Below, one piece after another: positions 11,185 through 22,590 of a stretch of 64,000 nt of DNA (positions within the stretch are counted from its first letter, which is position 1; each line of letters opens with the position of its first letter). A model generated the notes under the pieces. The model was not told the DNA's origin and ran no database searches. It saw nothing but the letters and a program-made list of their open reading frames with translations. This stretch comes from Candolleomyces eurysporus (lineage: Eukaryota > Basidiomycota > Agaricomycetes > Agaricales > Psathyrellaceae): positions 1-64,000 of the forward strand of contig JANBPK010001199.1 of assembly GCA_027579435.1 (NCBI GenBank), written 5' to 3'. A program made the position numbers and the translations under genes.

Positions 11185-12368
11185 ATGGCAGTAAGTTCAG
11201 CTCTCTAGTACCTTGTATCCATCTCATCTTTGCCAATAGCCCTCCAACCCAAAACATGGGCGTACTCTACTCACCAAGCGAGCGAGCCCAGACCCAGACA
11301 GGGATGGCACCAAGGTTACGATGCAGACCAAGGTCGCAGTGCGGGACAAAACCCCCCATCGCTTCCAGATTATCCCCCTACGCGAGATAATGCAGGTGCC
11401 TTCTCAAGCTGAACAATCAGCGGGGCCCCGCCCATCCAAATCCTCTCACCAACTTTCCTCTCGGTCTGGTAGACTTTTCTCTGTGCATACGGACGACCCT
11501 GGAAACGAAAAGAAAACACGCTCTCTCGGTCGTACCTCTGGGAAGCGAGTCCTGCAGAAGAAGGACACCAACCAACGCGCTCCGGAGCCCAAGCACAAGA
11601 AAACAGCGTCGCTGGAGGCCGATTTCAAACGTGAACACGCGGTAGTGACTCCGGACGCGGCGCCATCGAGCCCGCCATTGCCCTCTCATGGATATTCCCA
11701 ATCTATCAGCCAGTATTCATTTCGCCTGAAACCATGGAAGTCCTACGTTCAACTCCATTCTTCACTCAATCGCTCGACCTGCGATGACAGTACATTTGTT
11801 GTAGTCGAAGCACCCGCCACCAAGCAGCCGAAGGACATGGAGAACGCAGACGCTTACCCTCGTGGATTAGGGATCTTNCCCCCCCAACAACTCTCCATCC
11901 AATGACCTTCGCAACAAGGACCTGCCCACAGTTGACCTCTCCCCGAGTTTCTCGACTACCTTGAACGACTCTGATGCCCAGATGGATGTGCTCCCCGAGA
12001 TATCTGGCCAGGATTCGAAGAAAAGGCACGCAATCTATTCTCATCTCGGAATCTTACCACTTGGAAGGGTCGGATTCCATTCCGACACAAATTCACAGCC
12101 CGGCTTGTTCTCTTACGAGGGGCTCTCTCCGGACTCGGAGGAGACTTGCGATTCTCGCCTTCCAATGACGATGATTCGAGACCACCGTGCTCTGGCTGAA
12201 AACCTCCTTTCTGCTGCTAGTTCGACACTCGCCCCTACTCTCCCCCTCAAGCTGGTTCGTAGCTCGATGATCAAGGTTGAATCTTGCAGCGATGACATCT
12301 TGTACCCGGAGAGCGTTCTAGAAATGATGCGTGAAATTGACGATGCAATCGAGAGCTGGGAATTGTAA
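11185..12368 (+). CDS. Hypothetical disordered protein
   Basis: I do not recognise a domain. The model starts with a six-base exon (ATGGCA, 11185-11190), an intron with a strong GTAAGT donor and CAATAG acceptor, and a long second exon from 11240. The protein begins MAPSNPKHGRTLLTKR, is basic and Ser/Pro rich in the first half, and ends with a short helical-looking tail (SVLEMMREIDDAIESWEL). The N at 11878 shifts the frame; deleting it gives GIFPPNNSPSND and a total of 377 residues. The stop codon lies inside a good donor-like sequence (TTGTAAGTT), so an alternative last exon is possible. It may be a nuclear or cell-cycle protein, but nothing here proves that. Confidence 0.6.
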
Positions 12369-12540
12369 GTTGGACGTTGACTACATAGAAAGTTGTCATG
12401 TAATTATGCTGCTGATCGGAAATGCAACCCGAAAGACGGCCCAAAGACGGGCTTACAATGGACTGAAGTTCAATTGGGTGGTCGGAAGTGATCGGCCGAA
12501 AATAGACTTTGTGTCGGAGGATGATTTACCTCGGAGCAGA

Positions 12541-12547
12541 TATAAAG
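12541..12547 (+). promoter_or_regulatory. TATA-like box of LEU1
   Basis: TATAAAG lies 90 bp before the LEU1 start codon, a usual spacing for fungal TATA promoters. Function is inferred from position only. I saw no clear Leu3-type CCGGNNNNCCGG site close by. Confidence 0.45.
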
Positions 12548-12630
12548 GCGTTGGAGTGTTGACTGAGAAAGATATTAAAATTCCCTCTGTCCTCCCTTCA
12601 TTCTTAGCCCACTTCGCCAGGTAGCTCGCC

Positions 12631-15316
12631 ATGCCCACCGCAGTTGCTCCCCCCCGCACTCTGTATGATAAGATCTGGGACGACCATGTCGTGTGCGTAC
12701 ATCTCTTGCAGAACGCTAATTAGTATCTCACACCCTCGCCAGCACCCAGAAAGAAGACGGCCTTGCCTTAATTTACATCGATCGGTGCGCCATCTTGATA
12801 AAGTTCGCCACCGACCCAGTCCTTATTTGACAATCAGGCATCTCGTTCACGAAGTAACGAGCCCACAAGCATTTGAAGGCCTGTAAGTCTCCGCGGTTGA
12901 GCCTATCAGTAGAACGTCGCTGATCTTCTTGGCAGCCGTAGCGCAGGGCGTCCAGTGAGACGAACAGATTGCACCCTCGCTACCGTCGACCACAATGTCC
13001 CGTGCGTAGATGTTTAACAAAGTGTCATGTTCCGCCGTGCCGACCCCTCTCCTTAGCACTGTCTCGCGCAAGAACTTTGTTTCGGTCACAGACTTCATCG
13101 CTGAGCCAGACTCCCGGGCACAATGCGCTGCTCTCGAGGAGAACGTCAAGGAATTTGGCCTGACGTACTTTGGTATGAAGGATAGACGTCAAGGTATCCA
13201 CAAACTGTCCGCCTTTTGTTCGAACCCTTTCCTTACCGTTTTGATCAGGCATCGTCCATGTTATCGGGCCCGAACAGGGATTCACTGTGAGTCGGTGCAC
13301 TCTCACTCATTGTCCGCCGCTTATGCTGTGATACAGTTGCCTGGAATTACCTGTGTTTGTGGAGACTCTCACACTTCCAGTGCGTTTATTCGCTTGCATC
13401 CATATTCCGTTCCTGACCTTCTCGCCTAGCTCATGGAGCCTTTGGCTCGCTGGCTTTCGGCATCGGAACATCCGAGGTCGAACACGTCCTAGCCACCCAA
13501 ACGTTGTTGCAGAAGAAAGCCAAGAACATGCGGATTTCCGTCGACGGCGACCTCCATGAAGGAGTCACCTCAAAGGACGTCATCCTGCATATCATTGGTA
13601 TCATCGGGACTGCTGGTGGCACGGGTTGTGTGATCGAGTATGCTGGTTCCGTCTTCCGGGGCTTCAGCATGGAAGCTCGCATGAGCGTCTGCAACATGAG
13701 CATTGAAGCCGGTGCTCGTGCTGGGATGGTCGCTCCGGATGACATCACCTTCGAGTACCTCAAGGATCGCCCCTTGGCTCCCAAGGGTGAGGAATGGGAT
13801 AGGGCGGTCGCCTACTGGAAGACTTTGAAGACCGACGACGACGCCAAATTCGATATCGAAGTCAACATTAACGCATCCGACATCGTTCCAACCGTAACAT
13901 GGGGCACATCCCCCCAGGATGTCGTTCCCATCGTTGGGAAGGTCCCCGATCCCAGCACCATGACTGACACCGTGAAACGTGCATCTGCTGAGCGGTCTCT
14001 CGCCTACATGGGACTCACCCCAAACACACCAATGGAAGATATCACTGTCGACAAGGTCTTCATTGGATCTTGCACCAACAGCCGTGTCGAAGACCTTCGC
14101 TCGGCCGCCAGGATCGTCCTTGCTGCCGGACCCGACGCCAAGGTAGCACCTAACGTGGACGCCATGATCGTCCCCGGGTCTGGTTTGGTCAAGGAGCAAT
14201 CCGAAGCTGAAGGGTTGGACGTCATCTTCAGGCGCGCCGGTTTCGATTGGCGAGAAGCTGGTTGCTCGATGTGCCTGGGCATGAACCCTGACCAATTGGC
14301 TCCAGGAGAACGCTGCGCCAGTACCTCGAACCGTAACTTTGAAGGTCGTCAAGGTGCAGGTGGACGAACGCATTTGCTCAGCCCCGCGATGGCTGCCGCT
14401 GCCGCCCTGAATGGCAAGCTGACCGATGTACGCAAATATTTCGGTGCGACGGCAGAGGCAAATATTGCTGCTGCTCCCAAACCGAAAGTTCATCGGGCCA
14501 GCGAGTTTTGGGACGCGCCATCGACACCACCAGAGCCGGTCACGCATACTGGTGCAGGTGGTTTGCCCCCATCCGAGTCGCCGTCCCCCGTCCAGAAGTT
14601 CACCACCGTCAAGGGCATCAGCGCCCCTCTGCACATCGAGAACGTGGACACGGATATGATCATTCCCAAGCAATTCCTGAAGACACTAAAGCGGACTGGG
14701 CTGGCCAACGCTCTTTTCTATACCTTGAGAAAGGATCCTCACACCAACAACGATACAGACTTCATTCTCAACCGCGAGCCCTACACCCGTTCCAAGATCC
14801 TCGTCTGCACTGGCAAGAACTTTGGCTGTGGCAGCTCACGAGAGCATGCACCTTGGAGTTTGTGAGTACCTCGAGGTTTTCGTCCGCGCTCGACAATACT
14901 AACCAGAATCTAGGAACGATTTTGGCATTCGCTGCATAATTGCCCCCAGCTTTGCAGATATCTTCCGAAATAACTCGATGCAAAATGGCATGCTGCCTGT
15001 CGCTATTCCCCAAGAGCAGTGCAAGATTCTTGCGAAGGATGCCGAGGACCAGCTGGAGATTGAGGTCGACCTAGTTAACGAAGTCATCCGTCGGGCGAAC
15101 GGCGAGGAGATTTCCTTCTCCACAGACCCCTTCCGCAGGCATTGCCTCGTGAACGGACTGGATGACATCGCCCTGACACTGCAGGCGAGCGACGCCATTG
15201 GGTCATTTGAGAAGTCGCGGTCGGAGCAGTGGCCTTGGCTGGATGGGTTCGGCTACAAGGGCAAGAAGATTCCTATCCAAAGCACATCGCGAAGTGCCTC
15301 GAAGACGGACTGGTGA
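12631..15316 (+). CDS. LEU1: 3-isopropylmalate dehydratase (alpha-isopropylmalate isomerase)
   Basis: This enzyme isomerises 2-isopropylmalate to 3-isopropylmalate in leucine biosynthesis using a [4Fe-4S] cluster. The fungal form fuses the large (LeuC) and small (LeuD) subunits, as here. The N terminus [21 protein letters not shown] is split by many small introns through about 13.43 kb; one long exon then covers most of the protein and a last intron lies near 14862-14914. Motifs: [45 protein letters not shown], the cluster ligands in [14 protein letters not shown] and in [12 protein letters not shown], and in the LeuD part [15 protein letters not shown] and [13 protein letters not shown]. The reading frame is intact. 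The 2.7 kb length with an eroded 5' half of small introns is typical of Agaricomycetes. Confidence 0.95.
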
Positions 15317-15529
15317 ACTGCTGAGATATTGTGAACGATCTACCCCTAGTTGTACAGTACATATTCATGTTGCAGACATTGGCTCGAGATGCTGTGCTTT
15401 TGTTACATAATAAGAGTTGAATGAATGACCCGTGTCCACACCCCTTAATTGCGTCTTCTTATGGGTCCGAATGACAGCGCTGATATTCTCCACAGCTTGA
15501 CCTCTTCCTCTCATCTCTCTTCGTCCACA

Positions 15530-17179
15530 ATGTCCACAACCCAAGTCCTCCGCGCTGCCAACCCTCCTGCAGCCTCTCAGACCTTGAGCGACCCGGGAAC
15601 TTCAAATCGGCTCCACAAAAAGACCACCCCAGCGCCCGCCACTATGCCGACGTCGTCAAGGAATGCAGCACAGAATTGGCAGTCAAAGAAAATGCACCGA
15701 AAATCCAGCAAGCCCATTCTAACGTGGTTCCAGAGGAAGCTTGGGGGGTCGGTCAAAGCCAAGCGAACTGAGAACGTCTCCATGGCTTTTGCAGACCTTG
15801 GCCTCGGTCGTTCGTCGCACAACCCACCTCGTGTCGGGGAGAGGTCTACCTCCTCTCCCTTGCCGCAGCCTGTAACGAACACTGCGGCGAGGCAAGCCGG
15901 AAAACGAGAGTCTGGCTCCGTTGCACGACGCACAACCTTTTCGATGAACGACGAGGAAGACGGTTCGGAGGAACCTTTGTCGTTCGACGACAGCACTTCC
16001 ATCGATCGCTCTTCATACGCCAGGGACTCGCTATGGTCCCCGGCTAGCGCTCTGGAAGCAGATGACGATGCCTCTCTTCGACCCATCCCACCGAGCGCAC
16101 CACCCTCTCCATCACCTTCCCGTTCCTCGTCTTCCTATCTCTCCGACCCTCGCACGTTCAGGAGCATGACTGCAAGCACGAAGCCAACGACCATTCTCAG
16201 CATCGATCTCGGTGGGAACGGGATGGCACATATAGCTCAGGTACCACCCAATGCCTCCGCGAATCCAGTGCATCGTATTGCACCGCATATTAGGCACTCT
16301 TCGTCCTTAAGCGGTCCAGCTCATTTGAACACACCAAACTCAATCACCTTCTCCGCTATCCCCTCATCTCCGCAGCCTTCATCCCGAACGCCTTCGGTTA
16401 GGCACCCAGGAAGCATCAACTCACTAAACTTGAACCCGGCCGGTTCATACGGCCCCGGTTCTGCGGGCCATGTGCAAGCGCCGCTGCACAGCGCTCCTCA
16501 TCCCCGTAACAACCCCCGGCCGTCTTCTCCTCCCCTCGACAATGCATCGATGCTGACATTGGCGTCGTCGGCGTACGCTCATCCCGGCCGCACAGGTTTG
16601 CACGCGTACAGCATCCCGACCACCGTTCTTGGAGATAATGCATCTCATTATGGGGAAAGCGTCGCATTCCCTGATGGAGAGAGCACCAGTCAGTTCCTCC
16701 TGGGTGATGATGATCGTTTGGAGGAACGTGATATTGACGCGAGCGTCCGTGCTCTTCGGCCACGAAGCTCTAGGAGGGGAAGTTGGGAAAGCGAGGTTAG
16801 CAGATGGAGTGCACGAGTTCAGCTCGGGCCTGGCACGCCGTCGTTGGTTAGGCAGCAAAGTCTTTGGACCTCCAACAGCGTGAGGACGGGTGCCTTCAGC
16901 TCGGAGTACCGACATGGGGATGACGATGAAGAGTACGACAATGATAAGAGGGAGAAACTGGACGACTCGTTGCGTCCCTTCTCTCAGGTGGACAAGGAGT
17001 CCGTCAAGGAGGACAGCCTTGCTGGGGAGCGTAAGACGCTCGACGTGCCTGCTGAAGAGGATGGTGCTCAGCTGCACAAGCCGTCGATGGAGACCATCGC
17101 CCAGACCGCTTCTACGACGACCGCGGAGACGGCTGGGGTCAAAGACGACTCCAAGCTCGTCGTTCCGGCCAACGTCTGA
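15530..17179 (+). CDS. Hypothetical Ser/Pro-rich protein
   Basis: This single-exon open frame of 549 codons starts at an ATG in a TCCACAATG context; an in-frame ATG at 15461 would add 23 residues. I recognise no catalytic domain. The first 120 residues are basic with the block KKMHRKSSKPILTWFQRKLG, which could bind a partner or membrane. The middle is low-complexity Ser/Pro/Asn. Near residues 340-400 there is a more ordered block, DNASMLTLASSAYAHPG, followed by RRGSWESEVSRWSAR, and the tail is acidic. The pattern fits a disordered scaffold or regulatory protein. The 132 bp of 5' flank after LEU1 suggests an independent short promoter. Confidence 0.7.
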   Translation: MSTTQVLRAANPPAASQTLSDPGTSNRLHKKTTPAPATMPTSSRNAAQNWQSKKMHRKSSKPILTWFQRKLGGSVKAKRTENVSMAFADLGLGRSSHNPPRVGERSTSSPLPQPVTNTAARQAGKRESGSVARRTTFSMNDEEDGSEEPLSFDDSTSIDRSSYARDSLWSPASALEADDDASLRPIPPSAPPSPSPSRSSSSYLSDPRTFRSMTASTKPTTILSIDLGGNGMAHIAQVPPNASANPVHRIAPHIRHSSSLSGPAHLNTPNSITFSAIPSSPQPSSRTPSVRHPGSINSLNLNPAGSYGPGSAGHVQAPLHSAPHPRNNPRPSSPPLDNASMLTLASSAYAHPGRTGLHAYSIPTTVLGDNASHYGESVAFPDGESTSQFLLGDDDRLEERDIDASVRALRPRSSRRGSWESEVSRWSARVQLGPGTPSLVRQQSLWTSNSVRTGAFSSEYRHGDDDEEYDNDKREKLDDSLRPFSQVDKESVKEDSLAGERKTLDVPAEEDGAQLHKPSMETIAQTASTTTAETAGVKDDSKLVVPANV

Positions 17180-17890
17180 GCATACTTATGATTTCGAGTT
17201 CCGACAGCCGCGTATCGAGTCTGTCTTTTTTCCTTTCTTTTCTCGTGCCTGTGCATGCCTTTTCTTCCATTTTCTCTGTATTTATATCCAGTTTTGAGTG
17301 TCCGCTTCGCTGGAATTTGTAGCATTTGAATCGTATTAGCTTTGTCCTTGTCCATAGTACATCATTCATTTGAGCTTTTCGTTCGCAGTGGGACCGTCTT
17401 AAGTCAGCAACCTCTAACTGTCAACGTTAGCACTGCTGCAACACTGCTGTCAAAACGTTCTTTCGTCCCTTTGCCACCACGCCGTATTCGCATTGCTAGC
17501 AGTGGTGGGGTCTGCATTTGTTCGTACAACGAAGCAGAGTCGTAAACGTTAACGCCGGCACCCACACTCCGGAAGAATTCTTGCGATTCGAATACTTTCG
17601 AGGTTCTATATTATCTCTTAGCAATTCTCGAAGCTCTGGTTCTGGTCACTCGACGCGAAGGAACGCGTGCTATCTCGACCTCGTGAACACTCCCTTCTGT
17701 GGGGTTTGACACCTGTGGCAACCTCATGAATGTATCTTCTTCGGGACTGCGAGCCCTCGCGTTCGTTATAAAGGCCTCGCTGGCACTCACGGTGTGCTTC
17801 TGGTTCTCCGTTTCCTCCAAACTTGGAGAGTCTATCTATTCCTGTCTGTTGGAACTATATCCTCAGGGCAAGCAACCGGGCATTATTTCG
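17180..17890. other. Intergenic region before the GH125 gene
   Basis: This is 3' flank of the Ser-rich gene and 5' flank of GH125. An in-frame ATG at 17726 (MNVSSSGLRALAFVIKASLA) opens a frame that runs into the GH125 start and carries its own hydrophobic stretch, so the true GH125 start could be here. Confidence 0.5.
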
Positions 17891-20371
17891 ATGTGGCTTG
17901 GGCTGAAGAAATATTTCTCGCTCGCTGGCATTGCTTTGACCGTGATCTCGGAAGCTACGGCACAATGCCCCGATTATACGTCCTACTCTCGAGTATGTCT
18001 TTCTCGATTGGCGACTTTGATTTTGGTGTATTCAGGTGATTCTACCCATAGGTTCCGCATCCCCCGTTCTCCGAAGGAAGGCTTGCCCTTCCTTATATGA
18101 GGCCGTCTCCGCAATGTCGAACCTTCAATAGCTCGGCTGTCGAGGTGGGAACCGGACCCTTGCTCTGTAGTGGTCTTTGATTACTCATATCAGGGTATTC
18201 TTAGAGGGTTATTGAGGATATGAAATCTCTGCTCAAGGATCCAGACCTGGCCAGGCTCTTTGAAAACACCTTCCCCAATACACTTGGTATGCGGTCTGTG
18301 ATTTGATAGCATCATCCGGCGTCGCTCAACCCTAATATAGACACTACCGTAAGATACTTCAGCAAGGTACGCTTCTTCTCTTGTGTTCTGGAGCCGAGGA
18401 AGTCAATCTTACGCCTATCACAGGAAGAGAATTTGGCTTTCATCATAACTGGGGTCTGTACCTCTGCATCATTATTGCTTGAGACATGCTGACGTCCGAG
18501 CCTGAGCAGGATATAACGTCAGGCTGCCAATTTGACTTTTCTGTGGTCCACTCTCACTCACTTTATATTCAGTGCCCAATGGCTCAGAGATACGGCGAAT
18601 CAAGTAGGTTTTCCGACCGTTGGATTTATCTTACTGGTATTGATATTGATTAATCCAGTTCGCGCATTACCACAGCCTGTTGGGAGCAGATCCCGACCTT
18701 GCAGCTTTGGTGAAGGCCGTGATCAACAATGAAGCACGCTATGTTGCACAATTCCCTTATTGTGAGTCAAATGGTCTCTTGATCAAAACAGGATGACTGA
18801 CTGCTTGTGGAAAAGGCGGGGCGTTCCAACCGCCACCTGAGAGCGGACTGGCAACTTCTCGCAATGAATGGGCTGAGAATGTCATAGTCAATCCGTGAGT
18901 AGGATTGATTGTACCCCTTGCAGTGATGCACTGCTGACGTTTTCGTAGTCCAGTGGACCCTAAGATCGTTTTCGAATGCAAGGTATTTGTTTTATTTCAA
19001 AGGCTTACAGCCGTGTACAGCGGTTATAACGGGTTTTGCTTCAGTACGAAATCGATTCCTTATGTGGGTTCTTGAAACTTTCTCGGGCCTATTACGCCGC
19101 CACTGGTGACTCTTCTTTCATCAACACGCACTGTAAGCCCTCTAGAGCGTTCCTTGATCAGAGACGTTGACGCTGAAGCCATTGCAGGGAAGACGGCCGT
19201 TGATCAGATTTTCCGGGTAATTCGCGAGCAGTCGCAACCATCGTTCGACGAGAATTTCAACTTCATCTCCTACTTCAACTGGACTGGAAGCAGAGGATCA
19301 CTTTCCCCCAGAGTTAACAATCGCGGAAATAACGAGCCCAAGGCGTACACAGGTCTTGTAGGAACGTCGCACCGTCCTTCAGATGACCTGACAGTTTTTG
19401 GTAAGGATTTACTCCTTGTACATACACCAGAGATTCATCACACAATCAGCTTTCCTGACCCCTGCCAATGCCATGCTGAGCGTTGAATTGGGACACCTGG
19501 CTGATGTTCTGGATCAAGTTGGGGACCTGAAGAACGTCAGCACCCAAGCCAGAGAATGGAGTGCTAGGATAAAAGATGCCATTTGGAAGACTACAGTGCG
19601 TCCTCAGCTGACCCTTCCCGATACTATTTAACCTTGACTGTTCTTGACAGGTTCAAGAGAACATTTTTGCCTATGAAACAAATGGTTTTGGTGGCAGATA
19701 TGTCATGGATGATGCCAATGTTCCGGTATGCTCGCAACGAAAATTGCAATTGGCAGATACTGAAAACGAGTAAACAGTCGCTTTTATCTCTGCCATATCT
19801 GGGATTTTTGGAGAAGGACGATGAAACCTACGTTGCCACTCGGAAGTTACTTCTGTCAGCCAGGAATCCATATTATGCTGCGGGGAAGAACATCAGCGGC
19901 GTAGGGTGAGATTGGCCTTTACATAGCATTTATTGATGATGCTGACCAGTGACAACAGTGGACCGCACATTACTCCATGGCACCCTTGGTGAGCTTTCCA
20001 GTGTCCAGTGTATATTTAGTGCGTTTCACCGGCTGATGACATTTCATTCACTAGGCCGATGTCGCTAGTATCTTCAATCTACGGTACTGACGACGACACC
20101 GAGATTTTGAATGCTCTGTACATGATCGCGAATGTAAGTCCTGCGACTGCGTACAAACTGCGGGCGTGAAGCTGATCTTATGTCGCAGAATACAAATGGT
20201 CTGGGCCTCATCCACGAGTCGCAGTCCATTTACAATGGATCGGATTATACGAGAAGCTGGTTTGCTTGGGCGAATAGTTATTTCGCTGAGGTGGTTCTTG
20301 ACCTTGCAGAGAGGAAGCCTCATTTGATTTTGAAGGAAAATAAGGCATACAGGCCTGGACAATGGATGTAA
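17891..20371 (+). CDS. GH125 exo-alpha-1,6-mannosidase, Mug157-like (DUF1237)
   Basis: GH125 enzymes remove alpha-1,6-linked mannose; fungal members are usually secretory. The gene is cut by over a dozen short introns. The chosen start gives a signal-peptide-like N terminus (MWLGLKKYFSLAGIALTVIS) ending before CPDYTSYS. Family blocks read in order: ALPYMRPSPQCRTF, TTVRYFSK, LAFIITGDITAQWLRDTANQ, AQFPYCGAFQPP, FECKYEIDSLCGFLKLSRAY, YTGLVGTSHRPSDDLTVF, FLTPANAMLSVELGHL, FGGRYVMDDANVPSLLSLPY, GGPHITPWHPWPMSLV, NGLGLIHESQSIYNGSDYTR and WFAWANSYFAE. The last exons are duplicated downstream as a decayed fragment. The frame is intact as far as I could follow. Confidence 0.85.
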
Positions 20372-21054
20372 ATTAGTACTAGCGCTCAAACGCTAAGCGG
20401 CCATGATTTAATGGGGGTAAAGGGCACCGTTACAATGAGGCTGCACCAAACAATGGATGTTATTTACCTCTTTTTACGACATCTTTTCTTTCAACCCCCC
20501 CCTTCTTTACCAATGCCCTCGCCCCCTTATGAAATCGGCACCCTCATCGTTGTTGTGCTTAAAGCGGTGTGTAATCGCACAATGATAGCCCTCTCAAACG
20601 TGCGCTGAGCCCCATCCCTCTAACAGAATCATCTCTCGAACAGACGACCTCCAGAAAAGCAAAATCCGTATTGCGTTGTCACTGTCAATGGATTCGGAGA
20701 ACGACGTACTAAGGCAATCAAGCGTGGAGGGCAGCACCCAGATTGGGACGAGGAGTTCCGGTTTACCTTGTTCCAGCACGTAAAGCTAATGAAGCTGGCT
20801 TGCTTTGCTGACAACTCTGGAGAGCCAGACTTCATTGGTGAAGCAGATGTTGATCTCACCGAGGTTTTAACGAGAGGCGAGACTGACGGTGAGTACGCTC
20901 CCTCGCGGTCCAGCTCGGTGACTGATTTATGTAGAGTGGTTCACGCTCACGAACAACGGCAGGTTTGCCGGGAAGGTCTACTTGGAGCTCACTTTCTGGT
21001 CGAACGTTTGTCATTCATCCTTACCTTCCGGGCGCTTGGACTCACCATTCTTTA
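19863..21054 (+). repeat. Tandem duplication, copy A (GH125 3' end plus C2 gene 5' part)
   Basis: From the GH125 exon reading SARNPYYAAGKNISG through the first three exons of the C2 gene, this block reappears at 21291-22590 in the same order and orientation. Homology covers introns and the intergenic spacer (for example ATGGGGGTAAAGG), so a DNA segment was duplicated rather than only the genes. Confidence 0.85.
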
Positions 21055-21074
21055 AATTCATAAGGCACCATTGA
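20514..21074 (+). CDS. C2-domain protein, truncated duplicate of the Fic1/Inn1-like gene
   Basis: Three exons (20514-20567, 20627-20888, 20935-21074) give an intact 151-residue protein: MPSPPYEIGTLIVVVLKA, NPYCVVTVNGFGERRTKAIK, GGQHPDWDEEFRFTLF, LMKLACFADNSGEPDFIGEA, WFTLTNNGRFAGKVYLELTF. This is a calcium/phospholipid-type C2 fold without the proline-rich tail of the downstream copy. Compared with that copy it lacks exactly 90 nt in exon 2 (in frame) and the acceptor of the next intron (CATAG has become CATAAG), so the frame runs on to a stop after 23 new residues. It could be an expressed C2-only protein or a pseudogene that happens to stay open. Confidence 0.6.
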
Positions 21075-21289
21075 CTTGACACCACACCACTAGAGTTACA
21101 ATTTCCCGGGGTTCAGGCGACAACCCATTTTCTTCAATTTCCTATAAATCGCACAAATAATACAGTGGCTACAAGCCCGTGACAGTTACATTGGAGTACC
21201 ATTTTGTAGGGACCTACCAAGTTCGAGAATTGGAAGAGGCCTATTAAGGCCTTAGATTGTTTGCGAACATGTACAACAGCGGAAAGCCA

Positions 21290-21740
21290 AAAATCCATAT
21301 TTTGCTGTGGGGAAGAACATCAGCGGCGTAGGGTGAAATTGGCCGTTGCGCAGTATCTTAACACTGATCAGCGACGACAGTGGACCGCACATTACTCCAT
21401 GGCGCCCTTGGTGTCCAGTACATATTTTAGTGCGTTTCACTAGCCGATGACGTTTCATTCACCGGGCCCATGTCGCTAATATCTTCCACCTACTGCACCG
21501 AGATTTTGAATGCCCTCTGTATGATCGCGAATCTAAGTGACCGTGGCGGGACTGCGCACAGACTGCGGTCTGAAGCTGATCTTATTTTGCGGAATACAAA
21601 TGGTCTGCGAGTCGCAGTCCATATACAATGAATTATACAAGGCTGGTTTCGCCGAGGTGGCTCTTGATTTTGCAGAGAGGAAGCTTCATTTGATTCTGGA
21701 GGAAAGTAGGGCACCAGGCCTGGGTAACGAATGCAAATTA
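21290..21740 (+). pseudogene. Decayed 3' fragment of the GH125 gene
   Basis: This is a degenerate copy of 19863-20365. Recognisable stretches include AAGAACATCAGCGGCGTAGG, the segment around ACCGAGATTTTGAATGCC, and GCAGAGAGGAAGC. The splice donor AATGTAAGT (20131) has become AATCTAAGT (about 21530), the following acceptor CGCAG has become GCGG, and about 50 bp coding GSDYTRSWFAWANSYF are missing. It cannot encode the enzyme. Confidence 0.85.
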
Positions 21741-22590
21741 GCACTAGTACTCAACACTATAGTAAGCGCCCATGGTTTAATGGGGGTAAAGGGGAGTACA
21801 ATGACGCAGCACCAAACAAGGGATGTCACTTGGCCGTGACAGTCAAAATCAGGAAGGCTGGTCTCCCAAGAATCCATTCAACGCCGGTTGATGTTTACAC
21901 ACAACACCTCTTTTTAAGACCTAATATTCAACTCTCCTTTCAACTCTCCCCTTCTTTACCAATGTCCTTGACCCCCCGTGAAATCGGCACCCTCATCGTC
22001 GTTGTGCTTAAAGCGGTGTGTAATTGCACAGTCATAGCCTCTCAAGCTGGCGCTGAGCACCGTCCCTCCAACAGAACCATCTACCGAACAAACGGCATAT
22101 AGGAAAGCAAGATCCGTATTGTGTCGTCACTGTCAATGGAGAAAAGCGACGTACCAAGGCCATCAAGCGTGGAGGGCAGCACCCAGAGTGGGACGAAGAG
22201 ATCCGGTTCACCTTGTTCGAAGACACTGATGACGTTCTGGCTCGAACAGCCAGAAAAGATGGAAGCCCGCCACCCTTGCCCCCAAAGAATGGCTCCCCAG
22301 TCAAGAGGGTCAAAGGCGGAAAGCTGATGAAGTTGGCTTGCTTTGCTGACGACTCCAGAGAGCCAGACCTCATTGGTGAAACAGATGTTGATCTCACGGA
22401 GGTTTTAACGAAAGGCGAGACTGACGGTGAGTACTTCCCTCGTGGTCCAGGTCGGTGACTAATTCATGTAGAGTGGTTCACGCTCACGAACAAGGACAAG
22501 TTTGCCGGGAAGGTCTACTTGGAGCTCACTTTCTGGTCGAACGTTTGTCATTCATCCTTACCTTCCGGGCGCTCGAACTCACCGTTCTTC
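21291..22590 (+). repeat. Tandem duplication, copy B
   Basis: Second copy of the block at 19863-21054. Here the GH125 part is decayed and the C2 part is complete and continues into the full-length gene. About 215 bp of unrelated sequence (21075-21290) separates the copies. Confidence 0.85.

Noticed and set aside
13570..14673. 367-codon minus-strand frame
   Set aside because: Antisense to the long LEU1 exon, where the plus strand has all catalytic motifs.
21075..21290. Possible inserted element between duplication copies
   Set aside because: No terminal repeats, target duplication or coding sequence; AGGCCTATTAAGGCCT is a short imperfect palindrome only.
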